NCBI RefSeq assembly: GCF_041346945.1
Contig: NZ_CP166850.1
Coordinates: 2,790,001 to 2,854,000 of the forward strand
Direction of reading: 5' to 3'
DNA length: 64,000 bases
DNA from: Amycolatopsis sp. cg9
GTDB taxonomy: Bacteria > Actinomycetota > Actinomycetes > Mycobacteriales > Pseudonocardiaceae
A program made the translations under genes and the position numbers. Positions 30,178-38,747 of the stretch are shown here, piece by piece; the first letter of the stretch is position 1; every line of letters begins with the position of its first letter. Below the pieces are notes generated by a model. That model did not search any database and was not told where the DNA came from. It was given only the letters and a program-made list of their open reading frames with translations.

Positions 30178-32097
30178 ATGCCCGGTAAAACAGCCACCCC
30201 GGCGCCGACCACCCAAGCCGGCGCGGCCGCCGAGACGCGGTTCACCGAGCACACTCCGCAGGGTCGCCTGACGGCGCAGCGCGGGCTCTACGCCGGCCCG
30301 GCGCCGATCGTCAGCAAGGACCTGTACGCCGAGCTCGAATGGGGCTCGGCCGTGCGGGAACGTGCGGTCATCTCCCTCGAGCCCGCCTCCAAGGTGTCGG
30401 GCAACACGTACTTCGGCCGGTTCCCGGCCAGCTACTGGCAGCGCTGGACGACCGTGTCCGAGGTCTCGGTCGAGGCCGTCGTGACCGGCACCGGCCTGCT
30501 GTCCATGGGCGCGTCCGACGTCGAAGGCGAGCCGCGCGTGGTGGCCGCCGAGCAGGTCGCCGACGCCAAGCAGCTGAAGGTCGCGCTGACCGGCAAGCTG
30601 GACAAGTTCTACGACGGCGGCGCGCTCTGGCTCGACCTCGAGACCGAGGGCGGCCAGACGCTGCGCGTCGAGCAGGTCCGCTGGACGGTCGAGGCGCCGG
30701 AGAAGATCCGCCCGACCGCGGTGACCATCTGCACGATGAACCGTGCCGACGATTGCCTGAAGAACCTCCAGGCCCTCGCCGCGGACGTCTCCTCGCTGGA
30801 CACCCTGGACGCCATCTACGTCGCCGACCAGGGCACCGACCTCGTCGAGTCCCGCGACGGCTTCGAGCAGGTCGCGAAGGACCTCGCGGACAAGCTGCAC
30901 TACATCAAGCAGCCGAACCTCGGCGGTGCCGGCGGCTTCACCCGCGGCCTCTTCGAGGTCGCCGGGCACACCGCGACCGAGCACGCGAACGTCCTGTTCA
31001 TGGACGACGACGTCCTGCTCGAGCCGGACCTGGTGATCCGGATGACGGCGTTCTCGAACCGCGCCGCCAACCCGATCATCGTCGGCGGCCAGATGCTGAA
31101 CCTGTTCCACCCGAACCAGCTGCACGTCGGCGCCGAGTACGCCCGGCTCAACACGCTCGAGCCCGGCCAGCCGGTCGAGCACTCGCTGTCGACGGCGGAC
31201 CTGCTCGGCGTGGACGAGGAGACGCTGAAGCCGAACCGCCAGGAGCGCCGCCTCGACGCCGGTTACAACGGCTGGTGGTCGTGCCTGATCCCCTACGAGG
31301 TCGTCCAGGCGACCGGCTACCCGCTGCCGTTCTTCTTCCAGTGGGACGACGCCGAGTACTCCTACCGGGCCCGCGCGCACGGCTTCCCGACCGTCACCCT
31401 GCCGGGTGCGGGCGTGTGGCACGCGGACTTCCACATGAAGGACTGGGACGAGTGGCACCGGTACTTCAACCTGCGCAACTCGATCATCACCGCCGCGCTG
31501 CACTCTCCGTTCAACCTGAACCTGCTTTCGCGGGTGCTGCTCGCGCAGCTGGTGCGCTACCTGCTCGGCATGCAGTACGGCCTGTCGGCGACGCTGATCA
31601 AGGCCGTCGAGGACTTCCTCGAGGGCCCGGAGGTCCTGCGTGACGGCGGCGTCGAGGCGATGCAGGAGATCCGCCGGATCCGCGACCAGTACCCGGAGAC
31701 CAAGCGCCACAAGGCGACCGACGTCCCGGGCATCGCGTCCAACGACATCGGCATCATCAACAGCGCGCCGCGGCCCAGCATGCAGCGCCTGGTGCTGATC
31801 AAGCGCGTGCTCGACCGGGTCCTCGGCCGCAGCCGCTTCGGCCTCGGCGCGGTCCCGATCGACGAGGCGAACTGGTGGCACATCGCCCTGTTCGACACGG
31901 CGGTCGTGACGGACGCGAACCAGGAAGGCGTCCGCGTCCGCTCCTACGACAAGGTCAAGATGTTCGACCTGGCCAAGCGCGGCGCGAAGGTCGTCCAGCG
32001 GCTCCGCAAGGAAGGCGCGGCGGTGCAGGAGCAGTACAAGCGCGCCATGCCCGAGCTGACCTCGCGCGAGAACTGGAAGCGCCTGTACAAGCTCTGA
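30178..32097 (+). CDS. glfT2: galactofuranosyltransferase GlfT2
   Basis: A 639-aa GT2 enzyme (M. tuberculosis 637 aa) that polymerises galactan with alternating beta-1,5 and beta-1,6 Galf. The N-terminal beta domain contains SGNTYFGRFPASYWQRW. The GT-A metal motif is MDDDV (D276-278), the acceptor-site pair is in FQWDDAEYSYRA (D390, D391), and H415 in VWHADFHMKDWD is the last metal or active-site residue. In mycobacteria glfT2 lies beside glf; here it has moved about 7 kb away, behind GtrA. Confidence 0.95.
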   Translation: MPGKTATPAPTTQAGAAAETRFTEHTPQGRLTAQRGLYAGPAPIVSKDLYAELEWGSAVRERAVISLEPASKVSGNTYFGRFPASYWQRWTTVSEVSVEAVVTGTGLLSMGASDVEGEPRVVAAEQVADAKQLKVALTGKLDKFYDGGALWLDLETEGGQTLRVEQVRWTVEAPEKIRPTAVTICTMNRADDCLKNLQALAADVSSLDTLDAIYVADQGTDLVESRDGFEQVAKDLADKLHYIKQPNLGGAGGFTRGLFEVAGHTATEHANVLFMDDDVLLEPDLVIRMTAFSNRAANPIIVGGQMLNLFHPNQLHVGAEYARLNTLEPGQPVEHSLSTADLLGVDEETLKPNRQERRLDAGYNGWWSCLIPYEVVQATGYPLPFFFQWDDAEYSYRARAHGFPTVTLPGAGVWHADFHMKDWDEWHRYFNLRNSIITAALHSPFNLNLLSRVLLAQLVRYLLGMQYGLSATLIKAVEDFLEGPEVLRDGGVEAMQEIRRIRDQYPETKRHKATDVPGIASNDIGIINSAPRPSMQRLVLIKRVLDRVLGRSRFGLGAVPIDEANWWHIALFDTAVVTDANQEGVRVRSYDKVKMFDLAKRGAKVVQRLRKEGAAVQEQYKRAMPELTSRENWKRLYKL

Positions 32098-32108
32098 CCA
32101 CGGGTTCG

Positions 32109-32147
32109 CTGAGGCCGTCTCACGCTTTCGTCGTGAGGCGGCCTCAG
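32109..32147. terminator. bidirectional terminator hairpin
   Basis: A 16-bp stem with one G-T pair (32109-32124 with 32132-32147), seven-base loop, between glfT2 and the convergent 81-aa gene. The right arm covers that gene's stop codon. Confidence 0.65.
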
Positions 32148-32389
32148 CCGTGCATGCCGAACACCGTGCTCTTCCGGGTCAGGTCGTCGACGTACGCGGC
32201 GGCCACGTGGGCGAAGTTGATCGCGACTTCGGCGTGGTCCTTGGTGGTCACCGTCTCGACGGCGCCGGTCTTCACGAGCTGGGCGAGCTTGCCGGCCAGC
32301 TTCCCGGATTCATCGGTCGTCAGGGCGAACAGCAGCGGTTCCCCGCCGGTGGCGAGGTGCAGCACGAGTGCGGGTTTCGGATCGGCCAT
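32144..32389 (-). CDS. small conserved-looking protein, unknown function
   Basis: An 81-aa protein starting MADPKPALVLHLATGGEPLL and ending STVFGMHG. The residues form an alternating beta pattern then a helix (SGKLAGKLAQLVKTG), with no TM segment. It diverges from the EspG-like gene across about 115 bases, so it may be linked to the type VII secretion block. I do not recognise a characterised family. Confidence 0.6.
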   Translation of the reverse strand: MADPKPALVLHLATGGEPLLFALTTDESGKLAGKLAQLVKTGAVETVTTKDHAEVAINFAHVAAAYVDDLTRKSTVFGMHG

Positions 32390-32503
32390 GCGTCCATCGG
32401 ACCAGCGGCGATCTTCGGGCGGCAAGCGGGTTCGCTGAGGGCGGAGCACCCGGTGGCGGTACCGTTCCCCGAGATCGGAAGAACCCGCGGGGGGATGGAA
32501 GCG

Positions 32504-33268
32504 ATGCCGCACTCGTTCTCGCTGTCGCTGGCAGCGGTGGACATCCTGCTCGAACAGCTCGGTCTGGGCCGCGCGCCGACGCCGTTCGAAGTGCCGCACG
32601 TCGGCACGACCGTCGAGCAGCGCGCGATGATCCGCGACGCCGTCGTCCGCGACCTGTCCGGCCGCGGGCTGTGGAGCCGCGGCCGCCTCGACGCGGACGC
32701 CGAGCTGGCGCTGGCCACGTTCGTCCGCGGCAGCGTGACCATCACCGCGGCCGCCGAGCTCGGCGACCGCCAGCTGTTCGCCCGCGTCGCCTCCGACGGT
32801 CAGTTCGCGGTGCTCGCCAAGCAGGAGGAGAACCTCATCGTCTTCGAGGAGGTCCGCCCGACCGGCATCGTCCCGGCGATCGTCGACCTCCTCCCGCTCA
32901 CCCCGGCCGCCCCCGGCCAATCGGTGACCATTTCCCGCCCGGTCCAGCAGCCCCGCACCCAGCGCCGCGACGAGGCGTACGACCCGTTCGCCGGCGTCAG
33001 CGCCCCCCGCGGCCAGAGCGGCGGCGGCGGTCCCCAGGTCCGCATGATCGAGCGCGTCTTCCAGGAACCGAAGAAGCGCGTCGGCCAGTTCACGGCCCAG
33101 ACCCGCGGCGGCACGTACCCACCGCTGGCCTGGTTCGACACCCCGGCCGGCCGCTGGCTGATGTCGTCGAGGACGGCCGCGGACGGCCAGCGCTGGCTCA
33201 CCTACGCCCCGGCCGACAACGCCCGCCTGGCCCAGCAGCTGTACGCCCAGCTCGAAGGGCAGTTCTGA
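32504..33268 (+). CDS. EspG-like ESX secretion-associated protein
   Basis: A 254-aa cytosolic protein. The N-terminus MPHSFSLSLAAVDILLEQLG and the ending ADNARLAQQLYAQLE fit the actinobacterial EspG family, which in mycobacteria acts as chaperone for PE/PPE substrates. A Pro/Gln/Gly-rich linker lies around residues 150-180. An in-frame ATG at 32495 would add three residues. A PPE/WXG-like gene 1.2 kb downstream is a natural client. No ESX core genes (EccB-E, MycP) are in the window. Confidence 0.78.
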   Translation: MPHSFSLSLAAVDILLEQLGLGRAPTPFEVPHVGTTVEQRAMIRDAVVRDLSGRGLWSRGRLDADAELALATFVRGSVTITAAAELGDRQLFARVASDGQFAVLAKQEENLIVFEEVRPTGIVPAIVDLLPLTPAAPGQSVTISRPVQQPRTQRRDEAYDPFAGVSAPRGQSGGGGPQVRMIERVFQEPKKRVGQFTAQTRGGTYPPLAWFDTPAGRWLMSSRTAADGQRWLTYAPADNARLAQQLYAQLEGQF

Positions 33269-33325
33269 CCTTCGGGAACCGGACGGGCCGCGGCTGCGTC
33301 CGAGGTGAAGATCGGTGAACCGCGG

Positions 33326-33352
33326 TTGCGCTGGGTGCCCGGCTAGTAGACT
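33326..33352 (+). promoter_or_regulatory. weak promoter candidate before the ESX substrate block
   Basis: TTGCGC (33326-33331), a 15-base spacer and TAGACT (33347-33352) precede the 148-aa gene by about 45 bases. The spacer is short, so this is tentative. Confidence 0.25.
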
Positions 33353-33397
33353 TCCGGGTGCACACGCACGGGCGAAGCGAATTCGGGGTGGACTGCG

Positions 33398-33844
33398 ATG
33401 CAGATGGCTGACGGCGGGGGCGGCGGCTCCTTCGCGGACATCGTCAACCCGTTCTCGTCGGGCGCTATGAGCGCCGCGGTGCAGAGCGTGACGGCGGAGA
33501 CCCAGAAGCTGGTCGACGCGGCAAAGAGCGGTGGTTTCAAGATCACCCCGGAGGGCGTCAAGCCGCTCACGACGGCGCTGCTCGCACTGGTCGACGACCT
33601 GGATGGCCTGACCGAGACGACCTACATCCTCAACCAGTCACCGCAGCTGGGCAACCACCCGTACGGCCACACCATCGCGGCGCACGACCAGAAGGGCGCG
33701 GCGCAGGCCGAGGGGTCCGCGACCGTCGTGCTCGACCAGCTCAAGCAGGTGGCCCGGCAGGCCAATGAAGCGCTCGAGCGCGCCGCGGGTCTCTACAACG
33801 AATCCGAGAACGCCGCGCTCGGCGGCCTGAAGCCCAAGTCCTAG
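33398..33844 (+). CDS. small helical protein in ESX block (possible PE/WXG-like partner)
   Basis: A 148-aa protein with no signal peptide. After a Gly-rich start (MADGGGGGSFADIVNPFSSG) it is mostly helical with heptad-like stretches (SVTAETQKLVDAAKSGG and VVLDQLKQVARQANEALERA). Size, helicity and position, between an EspG-like gene and a lipoprotein/PPE-like pair, suggest an ESX substrate or partner. The canonical WXG or YxxxD/E signal is not obvious. It ends three bases before the lipoprotein start. Confidence 0.65.
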   Translation: MQMADGGGGGSFADIVNPFSSGAMSAAVQSVTAETQKLVDAAKSGGFKITPEGVKPLTTALLALVDDLDGLTETTYILNQSPQLGNHPYGHTIAAHDQKGAAQAEGSATVVLDQLKQVARQANEALERAAGLYNESENAALGGLKPKS

Positions 33845-33847
33845 GGA

Positions 33848-34420
33848 ATGATGAAACTCCTCGTACGCGCCGTCCTGCCCGTCGCCGCGGGTGCCCTGCT
33901 GCTGGCCGGGTGTACGGACACTCGGAACGGGACGCCCTCACCCGCCGGCTCGGCGTCGTCCGCGCCGTCCACCGGGGAGTCGAGTTCGGCGGATCCGGGC
34001 GTTGCCACGACGACGTCGCTGGAGCCCTGCACGCTGCTGACCGCCGCCGACGTGACCGCCTACGGCACCTTCAAGGACGCCGAGGACAAGAAGCTCGGTG
34101 GCGCCCGTGTCTGCTCGTACCAGAAGCAGCGCACCGACGCGAGCGAAGAAGGCCTCATCATCGGCGTCGCCATCCGCGACGACGCCCCGCTCGACTCGGT
34201 CGTCGACACCGGCGGGGGCATCAAGGACCTGGAGATCAACGGCCGCAAGGCGAAACAAGCGTCGAGCCAGTCGCCCCTCGGGTGCACGGTCGCGCTCGGT
34301 GTCGGGGACAAGGCCCGGGTCGACGTCAACGTGACCGCCGTGGACACCGTCGAGAAGGCCTGCCAGCTGGCCGAAGAAGTGGCCACCAAGGCCGTCGAGC
34401 CGAAACTGCCCAAGGCGTAA
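33848..34420 (+). CDS. DUF3558-family lipoprotein
   Basis: A 190-aa secreted lipoprotein. The signal sequence ends in the lipobox LLAGC (Cys22 lipidated), followed by a Ser/Thr/Pro-rich spacer and a domain beginning EPCTLLTAADVTAYG, the DUF3558 hallmark. Four cysteines remain in the mature domain region (EPC, VCSY, LGCT, KACQ), probably two disulfides. DUF3558 lipoproteins are common in Pseudonocardiaceae, often near ESX substrates; function unknown. It sits in the same transcription direction as the PPE/WXG-like gene 11 bases on. Confidence 0.85.
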   Translation: MMKLLVRAVLPVAAGALLLAGCTDTRNGTPSPAGSASSAPSTGESSSADPGVATTTSLEPCTLLTAADVTAYGTFKDAEDKKLGGARVCSYQKQRTDASEEGLIIGVAIRDDAPLDSVVDTGGGIKDLEINGRKAKQASSQSPLGCTVALGVGDKARVDVNVTAVDTVEKACQLAEEVATKAVEPKLPKA

Positions 34421-34431
34421 GGGGAGTTCAG

Positions 34432-35904
34432 ATGAGCACGCGACAGGGACCGCCGCCGAAGACCGCGGACAAGACTCCCCAAGAAGTGCAGGACATGGCT
34501 CCTGCCGAACGCGACGCCTACCTGCAGCAGAAGGCGGAAGAGGGTGTCGACCCGAGCAGCTGGCTGTTCGGGCCCGTTCAGCAGTGGATGGCCCAGGCGC
34601 GGGCGAAGGACCAGTCCCAGCAGATGGGGGACAAGAACGTCGAGGCCGCCACCCAGGGGCGCGACGTCGAGTACGTCCAGGGCCTGAACGCGCCCAACGC
34701 CGACTACAAGGGCAACGACCACACCCAGCTCCAGGCGTTCCTCGAAAGCAACCTGAACGTGGATCAGGTCTCGGAGGTTTCGACCGCTTACCACCAGGTC
34801 CACCAGGTCTTCGACAAGTTCGCCCAGTCGATGAACACTGCCGTAAACGCCTCCAAGGGCACCTGGGAAGGCACCGCGGCGGAAAACGCGCAGCAGTACT
34901 TCACCAGCCTCGGCAAGTGGTCCGACGCGAACTCCCAGAACGCGAAGCTCGCCTCGGAGACCATCTACGACCAGGGCCAGGCCGCGTCCACGGCCAAGAA
35001 CTCCATGCCGGCGCCGATTCCGTTCAGCTGGAAGGACGAGTTCACCTCCTGGGCGACCTCGAACCCCTTCAACCTGGCGGACAACGTCGACAAGTCCATC
35101 CAGAAGCAGAAGGACAGCCAGGCGGCGCACGACCAGGCCGCCGGGGTCATGGCGACCTACGACAAGAACCTCTACGAGGCCGCGTCGAAGCAGCCCGCCT
35201 TCGCGCCGCCGCCGAGTTTCAGCACCGGTGGGGGTAGTGACGATCCCAACGGCACCGGGGACAAGAACGGCATCAACACGCCGTCGGGCGTGAACACGCC
35301 GGGCGGGCACTCGGTGAACACGCCGGGTGGCAACAACAACTTCACCACCGGCAACATCCCCGGCACCACCGGGACGCCGCAGTTCTCCGGACCCGGCTCG
35401 ACCACCGGGGCAGGGCTCATCCCCGCCGGTACGACCACGCCGTCGAGCTTCACCCCGGGGTCGATCCCCGGTGGGTCCACGCCGAACCCGAACCAGCAGT
35501 TCGGGGGCATGCCGATGAGCCCGATGCCGATGGGCGGGATGAACTTCGGCGGCGACGAGGCCTACAACTCCAAGGTCGGCGGGGGCGGCGGCCGCGGGGC
35601 CGGCGGCTTCGGGCCCGGGGGTTCCGGTGCGGGCAACGCGACCGGCGCGGGTGCCGCGTCCGGTGCGGCCCGGCCCGGTGGCATCGGTGCGGCCGAGGCG
35701 GCCGCCGGACGGGGGATGGGCGGGCTCGGCGCCGGTGGCGCGGCCGGTCGTGGCGGGATGGGCGGCGGGGCCATGGGCCGCGGCCAGAAGGGCGAGGGTG
35801 ACGAGGACACCGAGCACTCGCGCCCGACCTACCTGGTCGAGGGTGACCCCGACGAGGTCTTCGGCACCGACCTGCGCACCGCGCCGCCGGTCATCGGCGA
35901 ATAG
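34432..35904 (+). CDS. PPE/WXG100-like type VII secretion substrate with Gly-rich tail
   Basis: A 490-aa protein preceded by GGGGAG. Residues about 60-230 are helical, with a helical-hairpin WXG motif in KGTWEGTAAENAQQYF. Residues 255-350 are rich in Gly, Asn, Thr and Pro with an NTPxG repeat, and a Gly/Ala-rich tail (about 365-455) ends in an acidic segment (EGDEDTEHSRPTYLVEGDPD). This matches PPE-domain or WXG ESX substrates of Amycolatopsis-like actinomycetes. The EspG-like protein upstream is the likely chaperone. Confidence 0.8.
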   Translation: MSTRQGPPPKTADKTPQEVQDMAPAERDAYLQQKAEEGVDPSSWLFGPVQQWMAQARAKDQSQQMGDKNVEAATQGRDVEYVQGLNAPNADYKGNDHTQLQAFLESNLNVDQVSEVSTAYHQVHQVFDKFAQSMNTAVNASKGTWEGTAAENAQQYFTSLGKWSDANSQNAKLASETIYDQGQAASTAKNSMPAPIPFSWKDEFTSWATSNPFNLADNVDKSIQKQKDSQAAHDQAAGVMATYDKNLYEAASKQPAFAPPPSFSTGGGSDDPNGTGDKNGINTPSGVNTPGGHSVNTPGGNNNFTTGNIPGTTGTPQFSGPGSTTGAGLIPAGTTTPSSFTPGSIPGGSTPNPNQQFGGMPMSPMPMGGMNFGGDEAYNSKVGGGGGRGAGGFGPGGSGAGNATGAGAASGAARPGGIGAAEAAAGRGMGGLGAGGAAGRGGMGGGAMGRGQKGEGDEDTEHSRPTYLVEGDPDEVFGTDLRTAPPVIGE

Positions 35905-35911
35905 GACCGCA

Positions 35912-35947
35912 CGAAAAAGGGCCCCCGCGAAAGGGGGCCCTTTTTCG
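35912..35947. terminator. strong bidirectional rho-independent terminator
   Basis: A perfect 15-bp stem (35912-35926 with 35933-35947), six-base loop, with A5 on the left arm and T5 on the right, so it can terminate both the PPE-like gene and the convergent glfT1. Confidence 0.9.
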
Positions 35948-35955
35948 TCGAAAGC

Positions 35956-36867
35956 TCAGTAGCGGTAGAACTTCTCCGCGCGGCCCTGCCGGACCAGCTT
36001 CAGCCACTGCAGGAACGCCTTCGGGTCCCGCTTCACGCCCACGAAGTACAGTCCGAACCGGACGATCTCCAGCGCGCCGATCTTCCGCATCCCCGGCTGC
36101 GACAGCAGGTAACCGCGGTTGCGGTACGTGTAGTAGCGCTTGACCTCGTTTTCCGGGTCCTGCGCGTGGAACTTGCCGCCCAGCATCGGCTTGAACTCGT
36201 CCGAGCCGTCCGGGTGCAGGTACTTGGTCTTCAGCGACGTCCCGAACGGCAGCCCCGAGCGGACCAGCCGCCGGTGCAGCTCGACCTCGTCGCCGCGGAA
36301 GAACAGGCGCAGGTCCGGCACGCCGACGACGTCCAAAGTGGACGCCCGGAAGAGTGCGCCGTTCATCAGGGACGCGATGCCGGGCAGGAAGTCGACGCCC
36401 AGCTCGGACTGCGACCGCTTCCAGGTCAGGCCGCGGCGCAGCGGGAACGCGAGCTTGTCCGGGGCGTCGATGTTGGACACCACCGGCGAAATCTCCGCCA
36501 GGTCCCGCTTTTCCGCTTCCGCCAGCAGGATCGCGAGCACGTTCTCGTCGGCCGGGCGCCCGTCGTCGTCGGCCAGCCAGACCCAGTCCGCGCCCAGCGA
36601 CAGCGCGTGCAGCATGCCCAGCGCGAACCCGCCGGCGCCACCGAGGTTGCGGTGCGACGGCAGGTACGTGCTCGGCAGCGGGTAGTTCTCGACGACTTCG
36701 CGAGCCGAGTCGTCCGGCCCGTTGTCCACCACCACGAGGTGGTCGACCGGCCGCGTCTGGGCCGCGATGACCTTCAGCGAGTCCGCCAGCAGCTCGCGCC
36801 GGTGCCGCGTGACGACCACGCCGACGACCGCGCCGTCGGGCAGCTGCCGGGTCTCGCTGGCCATCAT
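35956..36867 (-). CDS. glfT1: galactofuranosyltransferase GlfT1
   Basis: A 303-aa GT2 enzyme that adds the first two galactofuranose residues to the decaprenyl-PP-GlcNAc-Rha primer. Motifs: VVVTRHRRELL, the HRNLGGAGGFALGM segment shared with GlfT2, the metal motif WLADDDGRP, and FFRGDEVELHRRL. The first ATG overlaps the wzt stop by four bases. The order glfT1 beside wzt/wzm matches M. tuberculosis Rv3781-Rv3783, although wzm precedes wzt here. Confidence 0.92.
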   Translation of the reverse strand: MMASETRQLPDGAVVGVVVTRHRRELLADSLKVIAAQTRPVDHLVVVDNGPDDSAREVVENYPLPSTYLPSHRNLGGAGGFALGMLHALSLGADWVWLADDDGRPADENVLAILLAEAEKRDLAEISPVVSNIDAPDKLAFPLRRGLTWKRSQSELGVDFLPGIASLMNGALFRASTLDVVGVPDLRLFFRGDEVELHRRLVRSGLPFGTSLKTKYLHPDGSDEFKPMLGGKFHAQDPENEVKRYYTYRNRGYLLSQPGMRKIGALEIVRFGLYFVGVKRDPKAFLQWLKLVRQGRAEKFYRY

Positions 36868-37679
36868 TCGCCGCCGTTCGTCGTCGCCACCGGTTCGATG
36901 CCGAAGCGCTCCAAGGTTTCCTGGCTCATGTTCTCGAAGGGGTCGCGCCCCTTGTACGACGTGAGGACGTCCCGCAGGGAACCCTGTTGCTTGAGGTGAC
37001 CCTCGTCCATCCAGATGGCCGAGTCGCAGAGCTCGAACAGGAACTCGTCGGAGTGGCTGGCGAAGACCAGGATCCCGGAGCGCTTCACCAGGTCCTTGAG
37101 CCGGTCGCGGGCCTTGTTCAGGAACGCCGCGTCGACCGCGCCGATGCCCTCGTCGAGGATCAGGATCTCGGGGTCGATCGACGTGACGACGCCCAGCGCC
37201 AGCCGCACGCGCATCCCGGTCGAGTACGTCCGCAGCGGCATCTGGAGGTAGTCGCCGAGCTCGGTGAACTCCGCGATGTCGTCGACCCGCTTCTCCATCT
37301 CCTTGGCCGTCATGCCGAGGAAGAGGCCGCGGATGATGATGTTCTCGACGCCCGAAATCTCCGGGTCCATGCCGATCCCGAGGTCGAACACCGGCGCGAT
37401 CTTGCCGTTGATCCGCGACGAGCCCCGGGTCGGCTCGTAGATGCCGGCGAGCAGGCGCAGCAGCGTGGACTTGCCGGCACCGTTGTGCCCGACCAGACCG
37501 ACGCGGTCGCCTTCGCGCAGGTTGAGGGTCACGTCGTGCAGCGCTTCGATGATCGGGACCTTGGTTTCGGTGCCGATCTTGCCGCCGACCTTGCCGAGGA
37601 CCTTCTTCTTCATCGACCGCGTCTTCGCGTCGAAGATCGGGAAGTCGACGAACGCGTTGTGGACGTCAATGGAAACCAT
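36864..37679 (-). CDS. wzt: galactan ABC exporter ATPase (Wzt/RfbE-like)
   Basis: A 271-aa ABC ATPase: Walker A GHNGAGKST, signature YSTGMRVRLALG, Walker B EILILDEGIG, and the H-loop in LVFASHSDEFL. It lacks the long C-terminal carbohydrate-binding domain of O-antigen Wzt, as does the mycobacterial Rv3781. With the permease three bases upstream it should move the lipid-linked galactan across the membrane. Confidence 0.92.
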   Translation of the reverse strand: MVSIDVHNAFVDFPIFDAKTRSMKKKVLGKVGGKIGTETKVPIIEALHDVTLNLREGDRVGLVGHNGAGKSTLLRLLAGIYEPTRGSSRINGKIAPVFDLGIGMDPEISGVENIIIRGLFLGMTAKEMEKRVDDIAEFTELGDYLQMPLRTYSTGMRVRLALGVVTSIDPEILILDEGIGAVDAAFLNKARDRLKDLVKRSGILVFASHSDEFLFELCDSAIWMDEGHLKQQGSLRDVLTSYKGRDPFENMSQETLERFGIEPVATTNGGE

Positions 37680-37682
37680 GTG

Positions 37683-38633
37683 TCACACCCAATAGGAGAC
37701 GCGGGCACGGTAGTTGCGCATCGCGACCAGCGCGAGAGCCCAACCGACGACGGTGATGGAGCCGACCACGATCCAGTTCTCCACGGAGAACTCCTGGCCC
37801 AGCAGTGGCGCGCGGACCACCTGCATGAAGTGGTAGAGCGGGTTCGCCTTCACGATCGGCAGGATCCACGAGACGCCCTCTCGCGCACCGCCGCTCATCA
37901 GCTGGTCCACCGGCCAGACGATCGGCGTGCCGTAGAACAGCAGCTGGATCAGCGAGTTGACGACCTGCGGGATGTCGCGGAAGCGGGTCGAGATGATGCC
38001 GAACAGCAGCGTCACCCAGCCGGCGTTCAGTGCGAGCAGGAAGAAGCCCGGGATGGCCAGCAGGATGTTCCAGCTGAGGCCCGGGTGGCAGATGTGGTCG
38101 GGGATGCACAGGCCGTCGCCCAGCAGCGAGTACTGCTTGTTGAGCGCGCCGAAGAAGATCGCCAGCACGGCCACGTAGACGATCATGTTGTGGGCCAGCA
38201 TCAGCGTCTGCCGCCACACCGTGCGCAGCATGTACACGCTCAGCGGCGCCGGGAGCTGCTTGATCAGCCCCTCGTTGGCGATGAACGTCTCCATGCCTTC
38301 GGACAGGCAGCCGCTGATGAAGCCCCAGATGATGAAGCCGGTGGAGATGTAGGGCAGGAACACCTCGACGGGGAGCTTGAACAGCTGCGAGTACAGCAGC
38401 CCGAGCCCGAGGGCGAGGACCGCCTGGCTGATCGTGATCCAGAAGGGCCCGATCACCGAGCGGCGGTAGCGCTGCTTGATGTCCTGCCAGCCGAGGTGAC
38501 CCCACAGCTCGCGGGCGCGGAAACCGGCCTTGATGTCGGCGAAGGCGCGCGCGAACGTCTTGCTGTCCGACGTCGGCGGTGCCGGCGTCGCTACGGGTGA
38601 GTTCGCGGCCTGAACCGTGCTGGTGGCATGCAC
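37683..38633 (-). CDS. wzm: galactan ABC exporter permease (Wzm/RfbD-like)
   Basis: A 316-aa ABC-2-type permease with six TM segments. The cytoplasmic amphipathic start includes LWGHLGWQDIKQRYRRSVIG, the hallmark of polysaccharide ABC permeases, and the end is YRARVSYWV. The GTG start is chosen because the frame upstream lacks family character, although it stays open a long way. It is the first gene of the wzm-wzt-glfT1 operon, divergent from the pseudaminic acid cluster. Confidence 0.92.
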   Translation of the reverse strand: MHATSTVQAANSPVATPAPPTSDSKTFARAFADIKAGFRARELWGHLGWQDIKQRYRRSVIGPFWITISQAVLALGLGLLYSQLFKLPVEVFLPYISTGFIIWGFISGCLSEGMETFIANEGLIKQLPAPLSVYMLRTVWRQTLMLAHNMIVYVAVLAIFFGALNKQYSLLGDGLCIPDHICHPGLSWNILLAIPGFFLLALNAGWVTLLFGIISTRFRDIPQVVNSLIQLLFYGTPIVWPVDQLMSGGAREGVSWILPIVKANPLYHFMQVVRAPLLGQEFSVENWIVVGSITVVGWALALVAMRNYRARVSYWV

Positions 38634-38747
38634 GTGGACGAGGGTACCGATGGGATGAGCGGCGTCCGGGCCACCCCGCCGCTGTGGTAGAGCCGAGTGA
38701 CCGATACGCGGGGGCCGGTGACCTTTGTGCTGGTACTTTCTCGGCTT

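Noticed and set aside
35260..35360. CRISPR-like short repeats
   Set aside because: The repeats are coding NTPxG units in the Gly/Pro-rich linker of the PPE-like protein; no CRISPR array was seen in the window.
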